Shown here in pieces: positions 24,760 through 32,672 of a stretch of DNA of 64,000 nucleotides; positions within the stretch are counted from its first letter, which is position 1, and each line of letters starts with the position of its first letter. The DNA comes from DATJFQ01 sp035492775 (GTDB lineage: Bacteria; Acidobacteriota; Vicinamibacteria; Vicinamibacterales; 2-12-FULL-66-21): positions 1 to 64,000 of the forward strand of contig DATJIW010000088.1 in NCBI GenBank assembly GCA_035492775.1, given 5' to 3'. Under the pieces are notes generated by a model. That model searched no databases and was not told where the DNA came from. It worked only from the letters and a program-made list of their open reading frames with translations. The position numbers and the translations under genes were made by a program.

Positions 24760-25635
24760 TTACGAGCGCGGAAAGAACACGCCGTTCCGCTCGGTCCCCG
24801 TCTCCGCGAAATCGCTGGACGAGGTCTCCAGGGCATCGGACTGATACGAGTAGTCGCCGGATACGGCCGACCAGGACATTTGCGCGCCGCCGCGCACGAA
24901 CTGTCCGGCAAACCCGGCCGCCCGATCGGTGATGTGCAGACGCTGTTCGACGCCCGACCACCGCACTTCGAACGAGACGGTCGCCGGCACACCAGGTGCG
25001 CCATTGAACGCCGATCCGATATCGCCGAAGTCGCGGACCTGAAGGTTGCTGACTTTGTAGATCGCGCCGCCCTCGCCGGGATGGACGCTGACGCTGTCGT
25101 CGGGAATCTGCAGCGTCCAGAAAAGTCCGTCCGGATACGGATTGATGCCCGGATTGAAGTCGTTGACCTGCTGGAACCCCAGACTGGGGTCGTACACGTC
25201 GATTCAGACGAATCCGAACGTGCCTTGACGGGGTTTGCCGTCCGCGCCGCGATAGACCCCCTGCATGAACCGCATGTCCGCGTCCAGGAACGGCAGGACA
25301 TCGACCGCGCCCGTCTTCAGATTCGTACGCGTGACGTTTCCGTTCAGATATGCGATGCCGGCGACGCCGTTGAAGTTGGTAATCGTCGCGGGCTCGGCGT
25401 CGATGGAGTCCACGAATATCGGAGCCCAGACGTGGAATGGCGCGAGGTTGGGCGAACCCGGGACTGGAATCGGATCGGTACCCGCCGCATAGGCCATCTG
25501 CGGGCGGAACAACTGCGGGCCGACAACCGCGCCAGCCGCCAGGGTGCCGAGGCTGGTCCGGATGAACCGCCGCCGGGAGACAGGCAGACGTTTCCTGGGA
25601 TTCCGAAGGGCCCTGAGCAAGCGGTCTTGCCGCAT
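24760..25635 (-). CDS. Tat-exported protein of unknown family with in-frame TGA (possible selenoprotein)
   Basis: One frame of 291 codons runs from ATG 25635 to the stop at 24760, broken by a single TGA at 25204-25206 (codon 144). AGGAGG lies six bases before the ATG. Residues 18-40 hold a Tat signal (SRRRFIRTSLGTLAAGAVVG). The sequence before the TGA ends QGTFGFV; after it the frame continues IDVYDPSLGFQQVNDFNPG without shift and stays protein-like to a FFPRS end. I do not recognise the family. A GTG two codons after the TGA could restart translation, but would give a fragment without a signal. The hairpin after the TGA suggests selenocysteine; a nonsense mutation (TGG to TGA) is the main alternative. 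Confidence 0.6.
25175..25206 (-). promoter_or_regulatory. Candidate bacterial SECIS hairpin (Tat protein gene)
   Basis: Read on the minus strand, TGA (25206-25204) is followed by 13 bases, then ACCCC, loop AGTCT and GGGGT, giving five perfect pairs plus one G-T pair. The loop starts 18 nt after the TGA and has G at its second position followed by T. These match the published bacterial SECIS rules from memory (loop 16-37 nt after the codon, G in the first two loop positions). A five-pair stem is weak evidence alone in GC-rich DNA. Confidence 0.45.
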
Positions 25636-25884
25636 TTCGATCCTCCTGTCTTCAAAGAGGACGCCGGCTCAAGTCGAACGGTGGTCGTCATGCTACTCCA
25701 AGTGCCCGCCGCGGCAAAATCGGCGGCCTGACCGGGCGTGACCCGCCGGTTACTCACCCAGGACTTCATCCAGGTGCTCGACGACCGTCGCGGCACAAAC
25801 CACCACCCGGAGCGTTGCGCTATTATCTGCAGCGAACAACGCGGGAAGGGCCGAGCCGGCGCGAGTAACCGCAGGGAGACCATC

Positions 25885-26511
25885 GTGGCGCGCAGCGAAC
25901 CGACCGTGGCAATTTCACGACAAAGGGGCAGTGGGGGGTCGTTCATCGGCCAGCGCGTGGCCGAGCGCCTCGGTCGGCGCTATATCGATCGCGATCTGCT
26001 CCGCGTCGCCGCCGAGTACCTGAAAGATTGTGAAGTCGCGCCCGCGGCCAAGGCGCCGACATTCTGGGCCCGGCTTCAGCAGGCGTTCGCGCTGGGTGCC
26101 GCGGACGGTGTCTACTGCGCCCCCTCGGTGATGGCGGTGTACGAAGAGGCGGTCTTCGAGGTGGAGAACCGCCTCCTTCGCGAGATCGTCGAGGGTCAGA
26201 CCGCGGTGATCGTCGGCCGCGGAGCGGCGCAGACGCTCAGGCAGCGGCCCGACGTGGTCACGGTGTTCGTTCACGCGCCGGAGCAGTGGCGAGTGGAGCG
26301 GGTGCAACAGGTCTATCAGATACCCAGCCAGGACGCGGCACGTCAGATGGTCCTCAAGTCGGATCGGGATCGGGGGCGGATCATCCGCTCCATGGCCGAC
26401 ATCGAATGGACCGACTCCCGCGCGTACGACATCACCGTGAACTCGGCGGCCATCGGTTTCGATGCCGCCGTCGACCTCATCGAGCGTGCGGTGGCGTCTC
26501 GTCTCTACTGA
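25885..26511 (+). CDS. Cytidylate-kinase-like family protein
   Basis: The 208-residue protein belongs to the cytidylate-kinase-2 family. The P-loop region reads VAISRQRGSGGSFIGQRVAERL, and a GRRYIDRDLL segment follows at about residue 36; later VIVGRGAAQTL and VFVHAP match the family's NMP-binding beta strands. It probably phosphorylates a nucleoside or related small molecule; the true substrate is uncertain. GTG 25885 is chosen because GGGAG lies six bases upstream and the family starts here; the longer open frame upstream has no match. A TATTAT box at about 25830 may be its promoter. Confidence 0.8.
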   Translation: MARSEPTVAISRQRGSGGSFIGQRVAERLGRRYIDRDLLRVAAEYLKDCEVAPAAKAPTFWARLQQAFALGAADGVYCAPSVMAVYEEAVFEVENRLLREIVEGQTAVIVGRGAAQTLRQRPDVVTVFVHAPEQWRVERVQQVYQIPSQDAARQMVLKSDRDRGRIIRSMADIEWTDSRAYDITVNSAAIGFDAAVDLIERAVASRLY

Positions 26512-27701
26512 GGCCAGCCGCCCTGCGGCAGTCCCGGCGTGAGCCGCAGTGCGTTTGCGAAATACACCTTCTTCAGCACCGGGTCGGGAAGGTCGATCCC
26601 GTACAGCTTCCAGAACGCGTGATAGTTGCGGTAGTAATCGAAGTAGTCGTCTTTCGTTTCCAGCACGCGCCAGTAGTACGGATATTCCGATGGTTCGTAC
26701 GCATCCTTCCCGAAGAGGATGCGATCCTGATACTTCATGAAGAAGTCGTGCGCGACGCGCGGCTGGCGACCGATGTCGTACAACACCGCGCCGAGTTCCG
26801 CGGACACGTTGGGCATCTCGTCGAACATCTTTCCGAGCCGCGCGAGATCGTTCGCGTGCCATCCCATGTGCGCAGCCACGAACTTCGTGCGCGGGTGGCG
26901 CTTGAAGAGATTGTCGCGCTCGGTCATCAGCTCGTCGAAACTCGGAAAGCGGTCCGACGGATAGCGGCGGCCAGGGAAGAGCGCCAGCTCCAGCCACCGT
27001 TCGTTGTGGTTGTCGATGGGCTCGAAGAATTCCTGCGGGTCGGCCGTGTGAATGAAGACGGGCAGATTGAGGCGCGCACAGGCATCCCAGACGGGATCGA
27101 GTGCGGGATCATCGATCCGCAGCCGGGTGCCGTCAGGTTTGGTGATCGACAAGCCCAGCCCCTTCGACAGTTCGCCGACGCCGACGGCGCCGGCCTTCAC
27201 ATCCGCCTCGAGCTGTTGCACCGCTTTGTCGGCCCAGCCGGGGCCGACACCGCGGAAATCGATTCCCGCCAGTACTCGCACGCGATCTTTGTATGGCGAT
27301 GAGCCGATGGTTTTCTCGGCCTGCTGCAGCCGGTCGCCGGACGAATCGTCGGCCGACACCATGACGCGGACGTTCAGTTTATCGAGCTCGCCGATCATCG
27401 TGGCCAGCGCATCGGGCGACATGATGCGGCTCCCCGGATGACCATGGAAATCGATCGCCGGAAACTTCGCGCGCGGCACCAGGTGCGCCGGCGTGACGAG
27501 GGTCGAGCGCGGACGATAGTCGACGATGCTCGGCGGGGGCAGCATCGGCGCCTGACAGTTGCCCGGCCTGATTTCGGTCATGCCGGGCGGGCACTCTTCT
27601 CCGGGTTTGATGCTGGTGCCCTGGCCGCCGCGTTGAGCGACGACGGCGGCACCAAGCGAGAACGCAACGAGAGCGGTAACGAAATGACGTGAGATGCGCA
27701 T
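26505..27701 (-). CDS. Secreted amidohydrolase-family protein
   Basis: The 398-residue protein has a signal peptide (SRHFVTALVAFSLGAAVVAQ). The amidohydrolase-2 TIM barrel keeps a first metal motif FPAIDFHGHPGS (normally D-x-H-x-H), FIHTADP, then VAAHMGWH and FGKDAY near the end. Tat or Sec export and the HGHPG variant are typical of Acidobacteriota homologues of aminocarboxymuconate-semialdehyde-decarboxylase-like proteins. The substrate is unknown. Its stop overlaps the convergent cytidylate-kinase-like gene by seven bases. Confidence 0.8.
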   Translation of the reverse strand: MRISRHFVTALVAFSLGAAVVAQRGGQGTSIKPGEECPPGMTEIRPGNCQAPMLPPPSIVDYRPRSTLVTPAHLVPRAKFPAIDFHGHPGSRIMSPDALATMIGELDKLNVRVMVSADDSSGDRLQQAEKTIGSSPYKDRVRVLAGIDFRGVGPGWADKAVQQLEADVKAGAVGVGELSKGLGLSITKPDGTRLRIDDPALDPVWDACARLNLPVFIHTADPQEFFEPIDNHNERWLELALFPGRRYPSDRFPSFDELMTERDNLFKRHPRTKFVAAHMGWHANDLARLGKMFDEMPNVSAELGAVLYDIGRQPRVAHDFFMKYQDRILFGKDAYEPSEYPYYWRVLETKDDYFDYYRNYHAFWKLYGIDLPDPVLKKVYFANALRLTPGLPQGGWPQ

Positions 27702-27714
27702 GTTGGATTGAATT

Positions 27715-28653
27715 CTATCGCTCGAACCAGCGGAGCACACGCATGGCGCGGAGGGTGTTCCAGCGACTCGCCTCGCCTTCGCCATCGTCGATCTCGACGA
27801 GCATCCGGCCCGCGTGGCGGATATCGAGCGGCCAGCGCCCGGTGCGATCGCGTCTGGACTCGACGATCGCGATGGCCTCGGCGGCCCGTCCGTCGGGTGA
27901 GGCGTTTGCGCGGCGCAGGTACTCGAGCCCGCGCAGCACGTCGTAATGCCACCACGTTGGGAACGCGAAACGCGTGAAGTCCACGCCGCTCTTGCGATCG
28001 CGCGCGATCGCTTCGCCGCTGGACCGGCGCCGATGGAGACGGCGCTCGAGCAGGTATTCCTGCCCCAGCAGACGCGCGTCCGTCACGTCAGGGTGGCTGC
28101 CGAAGCGTGTTTCGTATTCGAGCAGGGCTTCGAGGATGCAGATCGTCGTGTTGAAGGACGACCGCATCGAGCGCTCGGGCGCCTCGCAGTTCCATCCGCC
28201 GTCCGGCAGTTGTTCCCCGAGCAGCCGATCGATGAGCCCGCTGACGTCGACGCCGAAATATGCGCCGCACGCCGCCACCTGCCCGTTGATGCACGGTTCG
28301 ACCTCGCCTTCGAAGAATGCGTTTGCATCGCACTCCTCGGGGCCGGATCCGCGCCACGTCACGTGATCGCGCACGAGCGCAATCGCGCGCCGAACCTCGG
28401 GACCAGCCGGGTCGAGGCCGAATTCCCTCAACAGCATCAACGCGTGCATCGTCGAATCCCACCCGCGATTCCAGGCGGCGCCGCCCCAGCGCCCGTCTGC
28501 CGCCTGCAAGGCGAGGATCCGCGCGCCGGCGCCTTCGGTCGCTGCGCGCGCACGTTCGATCGCGACGGCCGACGCCGGCTCGTCAATCAGGTCGCGCATC
28601 ACCTGCCAGCGCAGGGAAGGATCCGCGTCGAGCAGCCAATCGATGACACTCAT
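27715..28653 (-). CDS. Prenyltransferase/squalene-cyclase-like alpha-toroid protein
   Basis: The 312-residue soluble protein has repeated helices of the squalene-cyclase/prenyltransferase (alpha/alpha toroid) type. QW-like motifs are DGRWGGAAWNRGWDS (about residue 55), LPDGGWNCEA (about residue 150) and DRTGRWPLD (about residue 275). It lacks the DxDD acid of class II cyclases as far as I can see, so catalysis is uncertain. ATG 28653 is the first Met after the divergent promoter region. It lies 13 bases upstream of the amidohydrolase gene, so the two are likely co-transcribed. Confidence 0.75.
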   Translation of the reverse strand: MSVIDWLLDADPSLRWQVMRDLIDEPASAVAIERARAATEGAGARILALQAADGRWGGAAWNRGWDSTMHALMLLREFGLDPAGPEVRRAIALVRDHVTWRGSGPEECDANAFFEGEVEPCINGQVAACGAYFGVDVSGLIDRLLGEQLPDGGWNCEAPERSMRSSFNTTICILEALLEYETRFGSHPDVTDARLLGQEYLLERRLHRRRSSGEAIARDRKSGVDFTRFAFPTWWHYDVLRGLEYLRRANASPDGRAAEAIAIVESRRDRTGRWPLDIRHAGRMLVEIDDGEGEASRWNTLRAMRVLRWFER

Positions 28654-28725
28654 TCTGGCGGAGACTATGATGATGAGACGGGTGGGGCGTTCCGGCGCCC
28701 GTTGGGACCCGAGGAGGTTGCATTC

Positions 28726-29322
28726 ATGCGACGGTTGGTGGTTGGCATCCTGCTGGCAGGCGTGATGACTATGCCCGCATTTGCCGCTTTGAAGCAAGGT
28801 GAGAAAGCCCCGGCGTTTACCGCGAAAGCGTCGCTCGCCGGGAAGGAAATCCAGTTCTCGCTCGCCGACGCCCTCAAAAAGGGCCCGGTTGTGGTGTACT
28901 TCTACCCGTCCGCGTTCACGGGTGGCTGCAACATCGAGGCGCACACGTTCGCGGAGAACAAGGACAAGTTCGACGCGGCGGGCGCCACGATTATCGGCGT
29001 CTCCCAGGACAGCATCGAACGTCTCAATGCGTTCTCGGCCGATCCGCAATACTGCGCCGGAAAGGTCGCCGTTGCGTCCGACTCCGATGGCGCCATCGCC
29101 AGGTCGTACGATCTCAAGGCGTCCGAGGCGAAACCTGGCATCAAGGACACGCGCGGCGTCGAGATCGATCACGCGTTCACCGAGCGGACGACCTTTATCG
29201 TGAAGCCGGACGGAACGATCGCTTCGGTGCTCTCGACGAACGACGACAAGATCAGCCCGGCGCAGCACGTCGAGAAGGCGTTGTCGGTCGTGCAGCAGCT
29301 GGCGTCGCAGAAACAGCCGTGA
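28726..29322 (+). CDS. Secreted peroxiredoxin (BCP/AhpC-TSA family)
   Basis: The 198-residue protein has a signal peptide (VVGILLAGVMTMPAFA). The thioredoxin-like core carries YFYPSAFTGGCNIEAHTF, where Cys69 or thereabouts is the peroxidatic Cys in the T-x-x-C position; the motif has G in place of the usual Pro. A second Cys in PQYCAGKV could act as the resolving one. It reduces peroxides in the periplasm. GAGGAGG stands eight bases before the ATG. It is divergent from the toroid-protein gene and converges on the MerB-like gene. Confidence 0.88.
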   Translation: MRRLVVGILLAGVMTMPAFAALKQGEKAPAFTAKASLAGKEIQFSLADALKKGPVVVYFYPSAFTGGCNIEAHTFAENKDKFDAAGATIIGVSQDSIERLNAFSADPQYCAGKVAVASDSDGAIARSYDLKASEAKPGIKDTRGVEIDHAFTERTTFIVKPDGTIASVLSTNDDKISPAQHVEKALSVVQQLASQKQP

Positions 29323-29350
29323 CGCGGGCTGCGCTCAGCAGCCGGGCCGT

Positions 29351-30016
29351 CTACGAGGACCAGAACTCTCCGGTCAATCCGAGGCGGGCGAAGATCGCGG
29401 CGACTTCGTCCGGCGAATATCGCCGCCAGTCGCGGCGGTTGCGCGGAACGCCATACCAGGCGTCCGCCAGCCGCCAGGCGGTGTTCAGATCGAGCACCGC
29501 ACCTCTCGGCTGTCTCCACGCGCGGCACCAACGGGCGACGTGTTCTTCGTCACGGAAGAACAGCATCGTCTTTCACGTGAACACCACCGAATCCCACCAG
29601 TGCCGCACGGGAAGCGCGAAGTGAAGGAGCGCATCGCCCGAGGCACGTGAATCCGCGACGGAGACCTCCAGGGCGTCGCCGCAGTCGGAGCAGGACGTCG
29701 AGACGGTCGCATCGCAGTGGAGCATCGCAGCGACTCCGAGCGCGTCCCAGCCGCAATTGGCGTACGTCCGAAACGTGCCCGACGAGACGACGAACGGCGT
29801 CGGCACCGCCGAGAAAGGCATCGCCATCAGGATCTCGCCGTTCGGAGCGAGAACGATTTGATGCGCCGCGTGCAGCCGCTCGAGCGATGCTGCGATCTCG
29901 GCATCTGTACGGCTGAGCCGGTGAGCGCAGTCTTGCCTGGCCGGCACGCGACCGGACTCGAGCACGATGTCGTAGACGCAACAGCGCACGGCGACGTCTT
30001 CGGCCGTGATCGGCAT
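29351..30016 (-). CDS. Alkylmercury-lyase (MerB)-like protein with TGA at the catalytic Cys (candidate selenoprotein)
   Basis: One frame of 221 codons runs from ATG 30016 to 29351 with a single TGA at 29573-29575 (codon 148). Residues 1-60 resemble the winged-helix start of MerB. Cys88-x-x-Asp91 in YANCGWDALG matches the MerB catalytic Cys-x-x-Asp (C96/D99 in the R831b enzyme, from memory). The TGA falls in WWDSVVFT-U-KTMLFFRDEEHV, the place of the second catalytic Cys (C159), with spacing of 60 residues against 63. The frame continues without shift as a good MerB-like end (DEVAAIFARLGLTGEFW). MerB cleaves carbon-mercury bonds. Selenocysteine here would be a reactive Cys substitute. A nonsense mutation is the alternative. 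Confidence 0.75.
29541..29575 (-). promoter_or_regulatory. Candidate bacterial SECIS hairpin (MerB-like gene)
   Basis: On the minus strand, TGA (29575-29573) is followed by ten bases, then TGTTCTTC, loop CGTGAC, and GAAGAACA. The eight-base-pair stem is perfect. The loop starts 18 nt after the TGA and has G-T at positions 2-3. E. coli fdhF has 17 nt to its loop, from memory. The stem is not GC-driven, which argues against a chance hairpin. Confidence 0.7.
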
Positions 30017-30077
30017 CCGACGTATTTGACCACGAAAGGATCTGACACCCGACGGCCGGCAACCGGGAGGCGGTAAA

Positions 30078-30575
30078 ATGCCCTACGGATCCTCACTTGT
30101 AAAGGGGCTTGACCCGGGTATGTCAACTGTCGACCAGCGGCGGCCCAGACGACGTCGGCGCAGGGCGGCGCCGCTCCTGGGCGCGCTCCTGCGCCTCGCG
30201 TGGGCGCAGGTCCGTCGACAGATGGCCCTGGACGTCGCCGCCGCGGGCTTCGACGACTTGCAGGACGCGCACCTGACGGTCTTTCAGTATCCCGGCCCCG
30301 ACGGCCTTCGGCCGGTCGACCTCGCGCGGCAGATCCGCATGTCGCGGCAGGCCACGAACTACCTGATCGTGCAGCTCGAAGACCTCGGGTATCTCGAGCG
30401 GCGATCCGAGGCGGAAAGCGGGCGTCGGGTCTACCTGACTGGGCGAGGCAAGCGCGTGATGAAGGCGATTCAGGCGTCAGTACGGCAATTCGAACTGCGG
30501 GCCGGCCGGCGCGTCGGTCCGCGGAATTTCGACATGTTCATGCAGGTCCTCAGGACGATGGCGGGAGAACGATGA
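30078..30575 (+). CDS. MarR-type transcription regulator
   Basis: The 165-residue protein is a winged-helix MarR-type regulator. DNA-recognition features are DGLRPVDLARQIRMSRQATNYLIVQLEDLGYLERR and a wing with RRVYLTGRGKRVM. The N-terminus is rich in Arg. ATG 30078 has GGGAGG seven bases upstream; ATG 30120 (MSTVDQ) is a possible alternative that would place the TTGAC/GTCAA dyad at its start. It is coupled by ATGA to the phosphodiesterase gene, which it probably regulates. Confidence 0.82.
   Translation: MPYGSSLVKGLDPGMSTVDQRRPRRRRRRAAPLLGALLRLAWAQVRRQMALDVAAAGFDDLQDAHLTVFQYPGPDGLRPVDLARQIRMSRQATNYLIVQLEDLGYLERRSEAESGRRVYLTGRGKRVMKAIQASVRQFELRAGRRVGPRNFDMFMQVLRTMAGER
30109..30126. promoter_or_regulatory. 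Possible operator dyad TTGAC-N8-GTCAA
   Basis: Two five-base inverted arms with an eight-base spacer span the alternative MarR start codon. MarR proteins often bind such dyads near their own promoter. The arms are short, and with start 30078 the site would lie inside the gene. Confidence 0.3.
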
Positions 30576-32647
30576 TCGGTCACGTGAAGCAGGTCGTGCG
30601 GTGGGCTGTCTGTCTTGCGGTTGCCGCGAGCGCCGCGTGCTCCGGCCACCACGACGCGGCGCCGGTGCGCCGGGCGCAGCAACGCGTTTTCGTAATCGGG
30701 TTCGACGGGATGGACCCGACGCTGGCCAGGCGATGGATGGACGAAGGGAAGCTGCCGAATCTGAAGAAGCTCGCGGACGAGGGCACATTCCGCACGCTCG
30801 GGTCCACGCAGCCGTCGGAATCGCCCACCGCGTGGTCCAGCTTTGCGACGGGCGTCAATCCAGGCAAGCACAACATCTACGATTTCCTCATCCGCGATTT
30901 CCAGACGTACGCGCCCGACTTCAACATGATCAGGCGGGAGCCGCCGTCATTCCTGTGGGGTTTCATCCCGACGAAGAAGCCGAAGGTCGTGTCGACCCGT
31001 GGCGGCACCTCGTTCTGGGTCACGGCGGGCCGGAACGGGATCCGCAACGCGGTCCTGACCGTCCCGGTGACGTTTCCACCCGAGGACATCGACAACGGTG
31101 AAATGCTGGCCGGTCTGCCGCTGCCCGACCTCCGCGCCACACTCGGAACGTATTCGTACTGGGCGACGGACGTCAGCCGCTACGAAGAAGGGAACACCGA
31201 GTTCGGCGGCATCGTGAAGCGTCTCGGGTTCGACGGCGACGTCGCGCAGACGGAACTCGTGGGCCCTCCCAACCCGATCGTCACGCAGAAGCTCCGCGAC
31301 CTCCGCGCGAAAACGACGCCCGGAGACGCCGAGAAGTCCCAGATGGCCGCGCTCGAGGCGCAACAGGATACGCGGCTCCCGATGACGATTCGCTGGGACC
31401 GCGCCGCACACCGCGCGACGCTCACGATCGACGGCACGTCGGTGAATCTCGGCGAAGGAGAGTGGAGCGGCTGGGTCAATGTGAGCTTCACGATCAATAT
31501 GCTCGTGCACGTCCACGGCATGATGCAGTTCGCGCTGCTGAAGGCCACCGACGATCTGCAGCTCATCGGCTCGCCCGTGAACATGGACCCGCGCGATCCT
31601 CCGATTCCCATCTCGAAGCCCGACGGCTTTTCAAGCGAGCTGGCCAAGCAGGTCGGCCTGTACCGGACCCTGGGGTGGGCCGAATGGTCCGATAAACCGC
31701 TCAACGACGGGCGGCTGGACGAAGCGCAGTTCCTTGCCGACGCAAACCGCGCGATGGACGACCGCGAAAAGATCATCTTCAAGCGCCTCGAAACCGACGA
31801 CTGGGACCTCTTTGTCGCGGCCATCGAGACGACGGATCGGATCTCCCACATGATGTGGCGCCTCATCGATCCGACGCACCCGATGTACGACGCGGCGCTG
31901 GCGGCGAAATACGGCAACGCGATCGAGAACATCTACAAGCGCGCCGACGATCTGGTCGGGCGCATTCGCGCCCGGCTGCCGCCCGATGTGGTGTTCATCG
32001 TGATGTCGGATCACGGGTTCCACTCGTTCCGGCGCGGCGTCAATCTGAACACCTGGCTGGTGCAGAACGGCTACATGGCATTCGAGGGGCAGGAGAGCGG
32101 CAAGAAGACGCTTGCGGATCTCTTCGGCCGCGGCCGCTTCTTCGAAGGCGTGGACTGGACCCGGACGAAGGCGTACGCGGTCGGCCTCGGTCAGATTTAC
32201 TTCAATCTCAAGGGACGGGAGGGCCATGGCATCGTTTCTCCGGGCGCGGAGTACACGCAGCTCCAGAACGAGATTCGATCGAAGCTGATTCAGCTCGCTG
32301 ACCCGAAGACAGGACAGCCGGTCTTTCGCGACATCTACAAGCGGGACGACATCTACAAGGGAGAGTACCTGCAGAACGCTCCCGACCTCGAGGTCGGGTT
32401 CAATGACGGCTACCGCGTCGGATGGCAGGATACGCTCGGCGGCATCTCACGCGACGTGATCGATGACAACGACCGAAAATGGAGCGGCGATCACTGCGCG
32501 ACCGCGAGCGAGATCAGCGGCGGCGTGCTGTTCATGAACCGCAAGATCGCCAGCGATCACCCGAGCATCATGGATCTCGCTCCGACGATCCTGAAGTATC
32601 TCGGAGTGCCGCTGCCGGCGGATTACGACGGCAAACCGCTGTCCTGA
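30572..32647 (+). CDS. Lipoprotein alkaline-phosphatase-superfamily phosphodiesterase
   Basis: The 691-residue protein has a lipobox (VAASAACSGHH), so it is probably lipid-anchored. The phosphodiesterase/nucleotide pyrophosphatase fold begins VFVIGFDGMDPTLARRW (metal-binding Asp); TQPSESPTAWSSFATG carries the Thr/Ser nucleophile region. Later metal ligands appear in TTDRISHMMW (Asp and His), IVMSDHGFHSF and DHCATAS. Substrate is unknown; related proteins act on nucleotide or lipid phosphodiesters. ATGA overlap with the MarR gene shows one transcript. Confidence 0.87.
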   Translation: MIGHVKQVVRWAVCLAVAASAACSGHHDAAPVRRAQQRVFVIGFDGMDPTLARRWMDEGKLPNLKKLADEGTFRTLGSTQPSESPTAWSSFATGVNPGKHNIYDFLIRDFQTYAPDFNMIRREPPSFLWGFIPTKKPKVVSTRGGTSFWVTAGRNGIRNAVLTVPVTFPPEDIDNGEMLAGLPLPDLRATLGTYSYWATDVSRYEEGNTEFGGIVKRLGFDGDVAQTELVGPPNPIVTQKLRDLRAKTTPGDAEKSQMAALEAQQDTRLPMTIRWDRAAHRATLTIDGTSVNLGEGEWSGWVNVSFTINMLVHVHGMMQFALLKATDDLQLIGSPVNMDPRDPPIPISKPDGFSSELAKQVGLYRTLGWAEWSDKPLNDGRLDEAQFLADANRAMDDREKIIFKRLETDDWDLFVAAIETTDRISHMMWRLIDPTHPMYDAALAAKYGNAIENIYKRADDLVGRIRARLPPDVVFIVMSDHGFHSFRRGVNLNTWLVQNGYMAFEGQESGKKTLADLFGRGRFFEGVDWTRTKAYAVGLGQIYFNLKGREGHGIVSPGAEYTQLQNEIRSKLIQLADPKTGQPVFRDIYKRDDIYKGEYLQNAPDLEVGFNDGYRVGWQDTLGGISRDVIDDNDRKWSGDHCATASEISGGVLFMNRKIASDHPSIMDLAPTILKYLGVPLPADYDGKPLS

Positions 32648-32672
32648 TGTGGTTCTGCCGTGGTGGCGGACA

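Noticed and set aside
25195..25197. GTG as the start of an independent 145-residue gene after the TGA
   Set aside because: No ribosome site precedes it, it has no signal, and it is in the same frame two codons after the TGA. It is more likely a continuation of the upstream gene.
28726..29322. Selenocysteine in the peroxiredoxin
   Set aside because: The peroxidatic position is an ordinary Cys codon and there is no in-frame TGA.
29564..29566. ATG as the start of an independent 71-residue gene after the MerB-like TGA
   Set aside because: The same frame continues and the product matches the C-terminal part of the MerB-like family; a separate gene would lack the catalytic core.
30110..30140. Sigma-70 promoter with TTGACC at 30110
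   Set aside because: No -10-like box lies 16-18 bases downstream.
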